A DNA stretch of 64,000 nt from Fibrisoma montanum. Its GTDB lineage: Bacteria > Bacteroidota > Bacteroidia > Cytophagales > Spirosomataceae. Below, one piece after another: positions 1 to 6,901 of the stretch. Location of the stretch: assembly GCF_003583365.1 (NCBI RefSeq), contig NZ_QXED01000006.1, forward strand, positions 248,001 to 312,000, given 5' to 3'. Within the stretch, counting starts at the first letter, position 1. Each line of letters starts with the position of its first letter. Made by a program: the position numbers and the translations under genes. The notes beneath the pieces are model-generated. The model saw only the letters and a program-made list of their open reading frames with translations. It was not told the DNA's origin and searched no databases.

Positions 1-306
1 CAGAAACCGGGCGGCTTTCCGGATGGGATCGCTTTCGGTGTGCTGCTTCCAGTACTTCCACAGATCCTCGTGGATGGGCATCTGCTCCCAAAAATGGGCC
101 AGCTCTTCCTTACGGTGGATGATGACGTCAAACAGATTGAAGACTTCCGAATCGTAGTCATTGACGATGTTGTGCTTGGCCCGGGGCTTGTTGAAAAACA
201 TACCACCGGCCCCGAAAAACAGGTCGATGAACAAGTCGTGGTCGGGAAAATGCGGATGGATTTTCTCGGCGATTCGCCGTTTGTTTCCTGGTCGAGTCAG
301 GATCAT
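1..306 (-). CDS. Dam/D12-type adenine-N6 DNA methyltransferase, N-terminal part (runs off the window)
   Basis: The reverse strand is open from ATG at 306 to the window edge, 102 codons with no stop. The N-terminus has the PGNKRRIA stretch (usual PGGKRR-type motif) followed by FIDLFFGAGGMFFNK, the FxGxG S-adenosylmethionine motif I. A VNDYDSEVFN segment after it matches the acidic motif II region. This architecture is typical of D12-class enzymes that methylate adenine in GATC-like sites. The catalytic DPPY motif would lie further left and cannot be seen. It ends the visible late operon, so it is probably a phage-encoded modification enzyme that protects phage DNA from host restriction. Family call is firm; specificity is unknown. 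Confidence 0.8.
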   Translation of the reverse strand, partial: MILTRPGNKRRIAEKIHPHFPDHDLFIDLFFGAGGMFFNKPRAKHNIVNDYDSEVFNLFDVIIHRKEELAHFWEQMPIHEDLWKYWKQHTESDPIRKAARFL

Positions 307-337
307 TGGCTTAATTGGGTTTAGTTATCGATTGATT

Positions 338-976
338 TTAAGTTGATCCAATCCTGGTTAGCGCATCCAGTTGCATCTCAATGGTATGCAACTCAGACTG
401 GTACTGCGCCAGCTTTTGGGTGTACGTCTGCATCTGCTCTTCTGAAAGCGCCCCCCGGAGCTTTTTAGAATAGCGGGTGATGTACGTCCGTAGCGTGAGT
501 CGACGCGTGACGAGCTCTTCCGGAGCCAGTTCCGCATCGACGGCCGCCACTTCGGGTAGATAGCCATGTTGGTCGTAGAAATTTCGCCGGCCGTAGATGG
601 TGTCGAGCTCATCCTTAATGGCCAGGATTCGAAACGCCCACCCCTTCAGCTCCTCGCTTTCAGTGACCCCCGAGTTAAATTGATTACGCATCCGCTCCTT
701 CAGAATCGTGCGTTCATCCATCAGCCGTTTCGCCTGCTCCAAACTGCTTACCAGGGGTTGTGGGTAGGCCGACTGACGCGCCTGGTGCTCGGCCGACAGC
801 TGCTCGTGCTTAGCCTCGAGGGCTTCCCGGAGCTTCTGCCGGTTATAGTCATCGGGTCCCTTCTTGAGCATGGCCAGCAAGAAACCCGTACCCAGGTGTT
901 TCTCGTAGAGCATGACGCCAACTTCGTATTTGGGAGCATCCAGCCAGGCGGCCAGCTCATCAAGAGTGTCTTGCAT
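338..976 (-). CDS. Prophage hypothetical protein, coiled-coil rich
   Basis: 212 residues starting at MQDTLDELAAWLD. An upstream in-frame start is possible (1009) but would begin inside the terminator hairpin at 999-1024, so the internal ATG is preferred. The sequence is highly charged and helical: a Lys/Glu-rich helix near residues 50-90, a second around 90-120, and a final RYSKKLRGALSEEQ helix. No catalytic motif or membrane segment is visible. It lies between a 66-aa protein and the Dam-type methyltransferase in the late operon, which suggests a structural or assembly role, but I do not recognise the family. Confidence 0.6.
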   Translation of the reverse strand: MQDTLDELAAWLDAPKYEVGVMLYEKHLGTGFLLAMLKKGPDDYNRQKLREALEAKHEQLSAEHQARQSAYPQPLVSSLEQAKRLMDERTILKERMRNQFNSGVTESEELKGWAFRILAIKDELDTIYGRRNFYDQHGYLPEVAAVDAELAPEELVTRRLTLRTYITRYSKKLRGALSEEQMQTYTQKLAQYQSELHTIEMQLDALTRIGST

Positions 977-998
977 GGGACAGGGCTTTTTAACAAAG

Positions 999-1024
999 AA
1001 GCCCGGCAAAACCGGGCTTTTTTG
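999..1024 (-). terminator. Hairpin terminator between late phage genes
   Basis: GCCCGG and CCGGGC pair around a CAAAA loop. T-rich tails lie on both sides, so it can work in either direction. For leftward transcription it follows the 66-aa gene ending at 1039 and precedes the 976 start, so it may attenuate expression of the last late genes. Confidence 0.6.
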
Positions 1025-1038
1025 CCATTAACACCACC

Positions 1039-1239
1039 TTAAGCATCGGCCTGGTCAGAACCAGTCACGACTGCTGTTTTCGTTAGTCTGAGGTAGGGCA
1101 CCTGCTCAGGATACTGCAGCAGGAAAGCCAGTTCCTCGGCCGACAAGTCCGCCAGGTCGAAATCCCGCCCGGCGAACTTGATCGGCATGCTGTCGGCCAA
1201 AACCAGGCCGACGATTTGATACGGTTTTGCCTTCGTCAT
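1039..1239 (-). CDS. Small prophage protein (66 aa)
   Basis: Starts at MTKAKPYQIVGLVLADSM. A longer frame to 1287 would overlap the preceding gene by about 40 nt, so the 1239 ATG is chosen, 7 nt downstream of that gene's stop. The middle, DLADLSAEELAFLLQYPEQV, reads like a short acidic helix-turn protein. The position, directly after a putative tail-type structural protein and with almost no gap, fits a tail-assembly chaperone-like or accessory protein. That is inference from position only; no family is recognised. Confidence 0.55.
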   Translation of the reverse strand: MTKAKPYQIVGLVLADSMPIKFAGRDFDLADLSAEELAFLLQYPEQVPYLRLTKTAVVTGSDQADA

Positions 1240-1246
1240 AGCGGAT

Positions 1247-1813
1247 TTAGACGCCCGGCGTGAGCGGGACGGCGGCAGCGTAGACATAGATGTACGGCGT
1301 AAAGCAGGTAATCTCCAGTTCAGTGCCCCGGCCGCGACCCGACGTGGTCGTGGTTTTGAAGTTGGGCTTCACCGTGCAGAAGAAGCGGGCCGATCCCAAC
1401 TGCAGCATCTTGCCGTCGGGCAATTCGACGATGAACAACAGTTTGTCGTTCTTGATGTCGTTGATGAACTGCAGGGCGTCATCGGTAATGCCCGGATAGA
1501 AGGCTTTGAAGGTCGGCTTGAAGCTCATGCCGTCCTGCTCACCGTTCGAGCCGAAGTCAACCTCACCAGTGTCCTGGGTGATGTACAGCTTGTGAAAAAG
1601 CTTGCCGGTTTTCATCACGTGGGGCGTCGTCAACACGTACTGGTTAGCCGGCGCAGCGGCCGGCGTAGCAAACGTCTTGATGTCGTCGATGCGGGCAAAA
1701 TAGCAGATCTGGGCAACACCGCCCATGTTGACCTCGGTACCTTCAGGGCCCAGCAGGTCTTTGTAATCGAGTGGCACGTTCGTTAGCTGTCTAGTGTAAG
1801 TTACGGTAGACAA
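1247..1813 (-). CDS. Putative phage structural protein (tail-tube-like position)
   Basis: 188 residues. Initiation is from TTG at 1813; no ATG occurs before residue 30. Composition is beta-rich, with alternating hydrophobic stretches such as LQLGSARFFCTVKPNFKTTT and a final ELEITCFTPYIYVYAAAVPL strand. There is no signal peptide or membrane helix. It follows the capsid and a coiled-coil protein in the order often seen for head-tail connector or major tail proteins of siphophages. Alternatives are a head decoration protein or head completion factor. The structural assignment is inferred from composition and position. Confidence 0.5.
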   Translation of the reverse strand: MSTVTYTRQLTNVPLDYKDLLGPEGTEVNMGGVAQICYFARIDDIKTFATPAAAPANQYVLTTPHVMKTGKLFHKLYITQDTGEVDFGSNGEQDGMSFKPTFKAFYPGITDDALQFINDIKNDKLLFIVELPDGKMLQLGSARFFCTVKPNFKTTTTSGRGRGTELEITCFTPYIYVYAAAVPLTPGV

Positions 1814-1824
1814 AACCCCCGTTT

Positions 1825-1856
1825 GGGGAGCCTATACGTTGTCGCCAGGCTCCCAA
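1825..1856 (-). terminator. Inverted repeat at late gene junction
   Basis: GGGAGCCT at the left and AGGCTCCC at the right pair across about 15 nt, between the coiled-coil gene (start 2290, stop 1871) upstream of it in the transcript and the next gene start at 1813. No long T tract follows, so it may be a transcript-processing or attenuation hairpin rather than a full terminator. Confidence 0.35.
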
Positions 1857-1870
1857 AAGGGCGGCTTTGT

Positions 1871-2290
1871 TTAGCTTTTCTTGATGACTTTGCGCAGGGT
1901 GCTGACGCCCTCTTTGACCAGTTCAGCAGCTAGTTTGGCGTCCTCGCGGAGTACATCGATGGTAATCTCCTGACCTTTCCAGCTGAAATCAGTGAGCAGT
2001 TCGTAGGTCTCTTTGCCCACCGATACGGTCGGAATTTCTACCGATGTCGTTTCCTTGTCGGCCAGCTTCTGCTTGAGCTCATCGATGATGGTAGCCGCTT
2101 CACCCAGGGCAGCAGCCTGCGATTCATTTACGTTTTTCAGAGTCGACACCTGCCGGCTCAGCTCAGCCACCTGAGCTTCTGCTTTCGTCAGGTCCTCTTT
2201 TACCAGTTTGACCACTGAAGGTTCTTTTTCAAGCGTTTCGACTTTTTTCTGAAGCTCAGCGATGGTTTTGTCTTTGTCTTGCTCGGCCAT
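1871..2290 (-). CDS. Coiled-coil prophage protein downstream of capsid
   Basis: 139 residues. Residues 1-80 are nearly continuous heptad-type coiled coil (TIAELQKKVETLEKE, AEAQVAELSRQVSTLKNV, AATIIDELKQKLADKE). Residues 85-135 form a small globular part with WKGQEITIDVLREDAK. The coiled-coil N-terminus next to the capsid gene suggests a minor head or scaffold-like role. The C-terminal part, with one tryptophan and alternating charges, resembles small head-fiber or decoration proteins only in general character. The family is not recognised. Confidence 0.55.
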   Translation of the reverse strand: MAEQDKDKTIAELQKKVETLEKEPSVVKLVKEDLTKAEAQVAELSRQVSTLKNVNESQAAALGEAATIIDELKQKLADKETTSVEIPTVSVGKETYELLTDFSWKGQEITIDVLREDAKLAAELVKEGVSTLRKVIKKS

Positions 2291-2326
2291 GGTAGGCGTA
2301 CCGGGGTTCCGGCGGGTTAGGGGTTA

Positions 2327-2356
2327 GCCAGGAGGCATTTTGCCTGGCCTCCTGGC
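2327..2356 (-). terminator. GCCAGGAGGC inverted repeat after capsid gene
   Basis: A perfect 10-bp inverted repeat (GCCAGGAGGC / GCCTCCTGGC) with a 10-nt loop lies between the capsid stop at 2403 and the next start at 2290. It could reduce read-through so that capsid is made in excess, as is common in phage late operons. No strong T tract is seen. Confidence 0.4.
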
Positions 2357-2402
2357 GTTGGGTTCGGTTTAGGAATAGTCGGTCGGTGCAGGAGATGGTG
2401 AT

Positions 2403-3497
2403 TTACTCCTGGTCGTTGACGAAGAGCAGATCCAGGTCGGCAAAGTTGAAGGCCAGGATCATCTTCATCACCGTCGTGTAGCCGTGCAGGAACGGTACGA
2501 TCTGACCCAGGCTGTTAAAGTCGGCCGTCTGGTCAGTGCCTACGTAGAGGTTCCGGTTCACGTCGGTAAAGAGCCGGCGCGAACCACGCATCCAGGACTG
2601 AGGCTTGAGAATCCACAGACCGTCTGATCCGAAGATGTACATGCCCGACATTTTCTTGCCCGACGCGTCGACAACCTGCATGAAGTCAGTACCGTTGGTG
2701 AACGTCGTCAGCAGGTTCTGGCAGTAGTCGTCGTACACCCCGCGGCTGCAGCGGATGATGCCGCCCAGCGCCCGGATCTCCTCGGGGATACCCAGGTAGA
2801 AGTCAGTGATCTTCCGGAAGGCGTTGGTGCGGTCGATCGTACCCGTAGCAATCTTGTTGCGGGCGGGCAGGGTGGCGTATACCTCCTTAATGATCGTACC
2901 GGGGCCTTTGGCAACGGCTTTGTTATTGATGTTCTTAAACTTAGCCGCGTGGCTCACCGGTGTCTGGCCGGCCGTAGTTGCCGTTACCACCTCGAAGTAA
3001 TCCTTGTCGTACAGCAGCGTTGAGCCCACCGTGTAGGCCGTGCCGGCATCATACGGCAGGATGTCCTCCGAATCGATACCGTTGTAGCTGTTGTCGTTGA
3101 TTTCCGACTGCAGTTTTTTGATCTGCTCGGCCCAGTAATACTCGGCAAATCCACCCGGATACTCTTTGGCGTTTGGCGAGAGGCCCTCAGAGAGGTACGT
3201 CTTGCGGAGCTCTTCCGGTACAATGCGGAAAATCTTCATGCCGACCCGCGGCACGAGCTTACGGATGCTGAACTTGCCAGCCAGGCCTGACGGATCGACG
3301 ATCGACGTATCCAGGGGCCGGAAACCGTCGTTAGCCGCGTATTTAGGGAGGTTGCGTGGTGCGGTCAGGTTGCGCACGACGTTGAGGTCATTGACGATGT
3401 CAAGACCGTTGAACACCGACAGACGGATCTGCCGTTCATACGTCCCCGCGTAGTTACCGATCGCGGTGATGTCGTTTTGTTGGGTTACAGTTGCCAC
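2403..3497 (-). CDS. Putative major capsid protein
   Basis: 364 residues from a GTG start. Position right after a protease-scaffold gene, length, and the N-terminal RQIRLSVFNGLDIVNDLNVV region fit a major capsid protein of HK97-like fold. Residues about 145-190 contain AGTAYTVGSTLLYDKDYFEV, the W/YxxGxxYxxGxxVxY pattern of small carbohydrate-binding-like (CBM5/12-type) modules often inserted in phage virion proteins. The C-terminal half (SWMRGSRRLFTDVNRNLYVG) has the basic/aromatic pattern of a P-domain strand. No protease site can be placed from sequence. The capsid call rests mainly on context and length. Confidence 0.7.
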   Translation of the reverse strand: MATVTQQNDITAIGNYAGTYERQIRLSVFNGLDIVNDLNVVRNLTAPRNLPKYAANDGFRPLDTSIVDPSGLAGKFSIRKLVPRVGMKIFRIVPEELRKTYLSEGLSPNAKEYPGGFAEYYWAEQIKKLQSEINDNSYNGIDSEDILPYDAGTAYTVGSTLLYDKDYFEVVTATTAGQTPVSHAAKFKNINNKAVAKGPGTIIKEVYATLPARNKIATGTIDRTNAFRKITDFYLGIPEEIRALGGIIRCSRGVYDDYCQNLLTTFTNGTDFMQVVDASGKKMSGMYIFGSDGLWILKPQSWMRGSRRLFTDVNRNLYVGTDQTADFNSLGQIVPFLHGYTTVMKMILAFNFADLDLLFVNDQE

Positions 3498-3534
3498 TTT
3501 CCTTTAGCTGTCTGAGTTACAATGGGTAGTGCGG

Positions 3535-3574
3535 CCTAAACCCGGCCGCCGGGTGTTTCCTGGGGGCCGGGTTA
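3535..3574 (-). terminator. AACCCGGCC inverted repeat between protease and capsid genes
   Basis: A 9-bp perfect inverted repeat (AACCCGGCC / GGCCGGGTT) overlaps the stop codon of the protease gene and precedes the capsid start by about 40 nt. It lacks a clear U tract, so attenuation or mRNA stabilisation of the capsid transcript is as likely as termination. Confidence 0.4.
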
Positions 3575-5080
3575 TTTGCCTTTCAGCTTAGCCTTCTCGC
3601 GGGCCAGCTCAGCGTCGGTGTCGGAGATGTAGATGACCTGGTCGTCGCTCAGCGCTTCTTCGGTTTTCTGCACTTTAGTAGGCACCACGCCCGGCTGGTT
3701 GCCGAATTTCTCGGCCTGTTCCTTGAAGCGATCGCGCTCTTCGGTCAGCGTTGTGATTTGCGCTTGAGCCGTGGCCAGGTTGGCTACCGATTGCTCAGCT
3801 TCCTGCAGATAGGTCGTCGAGATCACTCGCACGCCTTTGATGTTGAGGCCATCCAGTTCGGTGTTGGCAGCATTCAACTGCTCGTCCGTAATGGCCGAAG
3901 CCTCCAGGCCGGCGAGGGCCGTCAGGTTCTTGTGTTTGTTGCCAAACATGTCGTCTTGGGTTTGATTGGTTGGGGTTGGTTCTGCGCCCTCAGCAGAAGC
4001 TGGAGCGGTATCAGGAGCCGGCTCGGTCGGATCAGTATCCGCTAAGGCCGGCGAAGAATCAGGGGTAGTTGAACTGGCTTTCGTGTTTTTTTGGCCAGCC
4101 GGGTTGGATTGAGCCTCGGCGAGTTCGATGACTTTGTCGATGGCCGTATTCAGATTGCCGAAGCCGTCAATCAGGCCCATCTCGAGGGCATCCTCGGCTG
4201 AATACAGCTTGCCGGTGAAGGGCTCATCTTCCTCAGTGGCCTGGATTTTGTCACCCCGGCCCTGGCGGACGGCCGCTTCGAAATGAGCAACCGACTCGTT
4301 CAGCTCCTGCTCCAGTAGTTTGGTATCGCCCTTGAGCGCATCCCGGTACGGTTTGTTTTTGTCCTTCGAGCGGGGGGCATAGACGGTGATTTCCTTAATG
4401 CCATTTTTCTTGAGGCCTTCGCTGTAGTCGCGCAGCCGGCAGAAAACGCCGATCGAGCCGATCTGGTCGGTGGGCTGGGAAGCCAGGATGTAGTCAGCAC
4501 CACACGCCAGCCAGTAGGCGGCCGACGCCATCATGCCGTCATTAACGAGCACGACAGTGGGCTTGACGGGGTTACGAACCGTGTCGTAGAACGTAGGGGT
4601 TCCGCTCAGCTGCCCACCCCCTGAATCGACAAGAATCACCGCACCCAGCAAACTGTCATTGGCGTAGACCGCCTGCAGTTCCCGGGTATAGTCTTCCGTA
4701 CCGTACGATCCGCAGAAGCCTTCCTTCATGATGGCCCCGCGCACGTCGATGATAGCTACGCTGTTGGCTGGGATGTCCGGATCGTCGAAGACGAGACCAG
4801 CCGAATGACTGGCACTGGCGCGGCCGGATTCAGCGGCAGCCTTCTGATAGCGAATCAGGTCACCCGCCGAAATTCGAGTACGGCCAGAGGAGGAGATTTT
4901 GGTTTTGGGCGTGAGCGCATACCCAATGGGCCGCTGCTCATCGTCGCCCACGAGCATGGAGCCGGCAAACGTACCGTCGAGGTACGCATTGATCAGGGGC
5001 AATTGACTAGCTGCAAAGCTTTCATCAATCGCCCAATCGTGTCGCAGGAGCGCCGAAAGCTGTCGGAAGTGCCGATTCAT
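3572..5080 (-). CDS. S49 (SppA/protein C-type) head maturation protease fused to scaffold-like tail
   Basis: 502 residues. Residues about 105-320 are a ClpP-fold S49 serine protease: SVAIIDVRGAIM, the VDSGGGQLSG loop, the nucleophile in MMASAAYW (Ser186) and a candidate general-base Lys near 239 in VYAPRSKDK. A Pro/Ala/Thr-rich linker (320-375) leads to a C-terminal helical segment with a strong coiled coil (QITTLTEERDRFKEQAEKFG), as expected of a scaffold. Met378 (codon at 3949-3947) starts MFGNKHKN and could be an internal start, as in the lambda gpC/Nu3 arrangement. The protein should assemble and cut procapsids made by the capsid gene just downstream. Confidence 0.85.
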   Translation of the reverse strand: MNRHFRQLSALLRHDWAIDESFAASQLPLINAYLDGTFAGSMLVGDDEQRPIGYALTPKTKISSSGRTRISAGDLIRYQKAAAESGRASASHSAGLVFDDPDIPANSVAIIDVRGAIMKEGFCGSYGTEDYTRELQAVYANDSLLGAVILVDSGGGQLSGTPTFYDTVRNPVKPTVVLVNDGMMASAAYWLACGADYILASQPTDQIGSIGVFCRLRDYSEGLKKNGIKEITVYAPRSKDKNKPYRDALKGDTKLLEQELNESVAHFEAAVRQGRGDKIQATEEDEPFTGKLYSAEDALEMGLIDGFGNLNTAIDKVIELAEAQSNPAGQKNTKASSTTPDSSPALADTDPTEPAPDTAPASAEGAEPTPTNQTQDDMFGNKHKNLTALAGLEASAITDEQLNAANTELDGLNIKGVRVISTTYLQEAEQSVANLATAQAQITTLTEERDRFKEQAEKFGNQPGVVPTKVQKTEEALSDDQVIYISDTDAELAREKAKLKGK

Positions 5081-5103
5081 AGCCCGAAGCTCCCGGTTTG
5101 GCC

Positions 5104-5220
5104 CTAGGCCAGCCGCGACACCCGCGATGACGCGTTTAGGGATTTCGGTGTAACTTGCATTACCAGGCCGGCGTACTGGTCGGCCGCGCCTAATCGCCTA
5201 ACCTCAAAGAATGCTACCAT
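5104..5220 (-). CDS. Possible small prophage ORF (38 aa) ending in the 21-bp repeat
   Basis: ATG at 5220, stop at 5104-5106. Its last ten residues (NASSRVSRLA) are encoded by the 21-bp repeat at 5113-5133 and the palindrome after it. Residues MVAFFEVRRLGAADQYAGLV look like a natural peptide, but there is no family match I know. The stop lies 23 nt upstream of the protease start. It could be a real leader-type gene or a chance frame; coding is uncertain. Confidence 0.35.
   Translation of the reverse strand: MVAFFEVRRLGAADQYAGLVMQVTPKSLNASSRVSRLA
5113..5133 (-). repeat. 21-bp prophage hairpin repeat, copy 1
   Basis: On the reverse strand this reads GCGTCATCGCGGGTG followed by TCGCGG, identical to copies at 6084-6104 and 6880-6900. 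Its core CGCG-GGTGT-CGCG can form a hairpin. It ends 32 nt before the protease start codon and is followed by a second palindrome (TGGCCTAGGGCCA). It may be a regulatory site shared by late genes or a small interspersed element. Confidence 0.8.
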
Positions 5221-5257
5221 CGTAACCTTCGCTTCGATCCGTCGGGGCCGTCACCGT

Positions 5258-5504
5258 ATGCCATATCTAATTCCAGGAGCCCTTCGCGCCCTGCCTGCCC
5301 AAACGCCCCGCGACCGCATCGGCGGTCCGACTGGTCTATTACCTGATGGGTAATACCCGCACCACGCTCAATTTTTCCGATGAGCTCTTTATGCGCGACT
5401 TCGCCGTTAAATTCCAAGATTTTAGTGGCCAGCTACTAAGTACTGACAGCCACGATCGTTTTGTGAGCGACCTGGTTCATTCCGGCTGGCTGCTGGAGCA
5501 ATAA
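5258..5504 (+). pseudogene. Small prophage gene split by a 16-bp insertion
   Basis: Read directly, the ATG at 5258 (MPYLIPGALRALPAQTPRD) runs into a stop near 5349. A second frame carries YYLMGNTRTTLNFSDELFM through to VHSGWLLEQ and the TAA at 5502-5504. Deleting the 16 nt at 5315-5330 joins the two frames exactly, giving 231 nt and 76 codons (PRD joined to LVYYLM). A bidirectional hairpin terminator follows immediately. The gene lies on the opposite strand to the surrounding late operon. Its function is unknown. Whether the insert is removed, bypassed, or has simply killed the gene cannot be decided from sequence. Confidence 0.6.
5315..5330 (+). repeat. 16-bp insertion element, copy 1 (one mismatch)
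   Basis: CGCATCGGCGGTCCGA differs by a single base (A for T at position 4) from the copies at 15309-15324 and 15636-15651. With the preceding C it forms a CCGC-ATCG-GCGG hairpin. It sits inside the small gene 5258-5504 and shifts its frame by one. Confidence 0.8.
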
Positions 5505-5536
5505 AAAAGCCATGCGTCAGCGACACCTGGCTTTCT
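5505..5536. terminator. Bidirectional terminator
   Basis: AAAGCCA (5507-5513) pairs with TGGCTTT (5528-5534) across a loop of 14 nt. An A-rich flank gives a T6 tail in the leftward direction and TTTCT gives a weaker tail rightward. It can end both the + strand 5258-5504 gene and leftward transcription after the gene at 5574-6050. Confidence 0.65.
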
Positions 5537-5573
5537 GATCAAATTTGTATGAAAATCCAAAAATCTTTGTTAG

Positions 5574-6050
5574 TTATTGACTGATGATTGGGGCCGGCCT
5601 GAGCAGATTACCCGAAAAGGTAATGGTCGAACCGCGCCGATCGCCGGGCTGATCACCCGTAGTGAATCGATATTTGAACGTGAGGGGCTCAGTGAGTGTG
5701 CCTACGCGTCGCCACAGGCCAGTGTTATCCTGCACCTCGACGACAAAGCGGTGATCACTCATCTCCCGCAGCTGGCCGCGGACCAGGGCTGAATCACCCG
5801 GGAAAAACACCGAGATCGATACCGACCAGACGGGGCCGTTATCGTCTTCCTGCTCATCTTCCACGTAACTTTTGGTGCCCTGCGTCCCGTATAAAGTAAA
5901 CCAGGTATAGCCCAGCTTGAATAGAACAGGGTCGGAAAGTGGACCGTCGGTGGCCGGGATGGGCATAGAAGCGATGCCCACCACCGGCACAAAGCGGACG
6001 AGGTCGTTGCCGCCTATGTTATTACCACCGATGAAGTAGAGGTCCGTCAT
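5574..6050 (-). CDS. Putative phage structural/accessory protein
   Basis: 158 residues starting MTDLYFIGGNNIGG. The upstream in-frame ATG at 6092 would begin inside the 21-bp repeat, so 6050 is preferred. Composition is beta-rich with many Gly/Asp/Thr residues (WSVSISVFFPGDSALVRGQL, TFKYRFTTGDQPGDRRGSTI) and no membrane segment or signal peptide. A compact all-beta fold in this position could be a tail-completion, tail-terminator or decoration protein; none can be confirmed. It is preceded 33 nt upstream by copy 2 of the 21-bp repeat and ends at the bidirectional terminator. Confidence 0.55.
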   Translation of the reverse strand: MTDLYFIGGNNIGGNDLVRFVPVVGIASMPIPATDGPLSDPVLFKLGYTWFTLYGTQGTKSYVEDEQEDDNGPVWSVSISVFFPGDSALVRGQLREMSDHRFVVEVQDNTGLWRRVGTLTEPLTFKYRFTTGDQPGDRRGSTITFSGNLLRPAPIISQ

Positions 6051-6083
6051 GGGTTCAAAACTGCCCATGATCGCAGGCCTGCA

Positions 6084-6104
6084 CCGCGACACCCGCGATG
6101 ACGC
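6084..6104 (-). repeat. 21-bp prophage hairpin repeat, copy 2
   Basis: Identical to copies at 5113-5133 and 6880-6900. It begins 8 nt after the stop of the 6113-6454 gene and ends 33 nt before the 6050 start. The perfect palindrome GCAGGCCTGC lies just beyond it, matching the pattern of a palindrome following each copy. Confidence 0.85.
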
Positions 6105-6112
6105 AACTAATT

Positions 6113-6454
6113 TTATCGACGTTTAATGGTATAATCCGCTTTACCCAGTACTGGCCGTTTGTCACGGTTCCTGCGTCTATAGTGGGGCGGGTGTTTGGGC
6201 GTTTCCTGCCTGTCCAGAACAACCTGTTCCTTTGTGGGCTTTGCAAGTTGGCGAAGCTCATCCAAGCTTGCAGTTGGAAAAGCCTTCTCGACAGCTGAGG
6301 CAAATGCCCGGCACTCCTCAAACGTTATCAGTAAAGTGTCGGCTAAGATTTGCTGCGCCTGAAGCAGACTTTCCGCTAGAAACGAATGGCTCGATCCGTT
6401 TGCTCCCCCAATGATGATTAGCCACGGGTTTTTGCCTGGCGACAGGTTTTCCAT
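6113..6454 (-). CDS. Prophage hypothetical protein (113 aa)
   Basis: Begins MENLSPGKNPWLIIIGG and ends in a very basic tail (HYRRRNRDKRPVLGKADYTIKRR region), which would suit binding of nucleic acid or an acidic partner. A central helix (SLDELRQLAKPTKEQ) is likely. The GGANGSSHSF segment resembles a loop but is not a proper P-loop because it lacks the GK(S/T). There is no recognised family. It is in a leftward gene string between a membrane protein and a beta-rich protein. Confidence 0.5.
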   Translation of the reverse strand: MENLSPGKNPWLIIIGGANGSSHSFLAESLLQAQQILADTLLITFEECRAFASAVEKAFPTASLDELRQLAKPTKEQVVLDRQETPKHPPHYRRRNRDKRPVLGKADYTIKRR

Positions 6455-6486
6455 TTCTAATTCAAGGCTAGCATACAGTATAGAAA

Positions 6487-6828
6487 TTAGTAATCCGTGG
6501 CGTTTTTATCAGCAATCCAGTTTACCCAGGCACGACCGGTCCACCGGCCGCAGCGCTCTCCTACCACTACCTGGTCGCCATCCTGGTATTTGACGTAGTT
6601 GAGGATTGAGGTTTCCACGTTGGCTACGTGCTCAGGATTGGCTACGTACACCAGCAGGTGAAATTCGGCCGAGTGGTAGGTTTTGTTTTCGTAGTACGGG
6701 GGATTATATACGTGCCCTTGCACGGTGCCCGGGCAGTAGCGGGTATGCCCAAAAATGGATTCGACGATAACAAAGACGATAAATAGCAGGACAATAATGC
6801 CTACAATCGATTTACCTGAATCATCCAT
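6487..6828 (-). CDS. Single-pass membrane protein of the prophage
   Basis: 113 residues. Residues 7-27 (KSIVGIIVLLFIVFVIVESI) are a strong transmembrane helix after a short acidic N-terminus, so the rest probably faces the periplasm. The remaining domain is rich in Tyr/Val with two Cys (YCPGT, GERCGRW) that might form a disulfide. It could be a superinfection-exclusion or lysis accessory protein; that is only a suggestion from topology. A third copy of the 21-bp repeat lies 51 nt upstream of its start. Confidence 0.55.
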   Translation of the reverse strand: MDDSGKSIVGIIVLLFIVFVIVESIFGHTRYCPGTVQGHVYNPPYYENKTYHSAEFHLLVYVANPEHVANVETSILNYVKYQDGDQVVVGERCGRWTGRAWVNWIADKNATDY

Positions 6829-6879
6829 ACGGCCGGTAGTTTAGCGTGAACTAAACCTACCGGCCGTGAATGATCAGTA

Positions 6880-6900
6880 CCGCGACACCCGCGATGACGC
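6880..6900 (-). repeat. 21-bp prophage hairpin repeat, copy 3
   Basis: Identical to the two copies further left. It starts 1 nt after the stop codon of the 6902-7489 gene and ends 51 nt before the 6828 start. The palindrome TGATCA follows, and further on a longer inverted repeat (ACCGGCCG...CGGCCGGT type) occupies the leader. Confidence 0.85.
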
Positions 6901-6901
6901 A

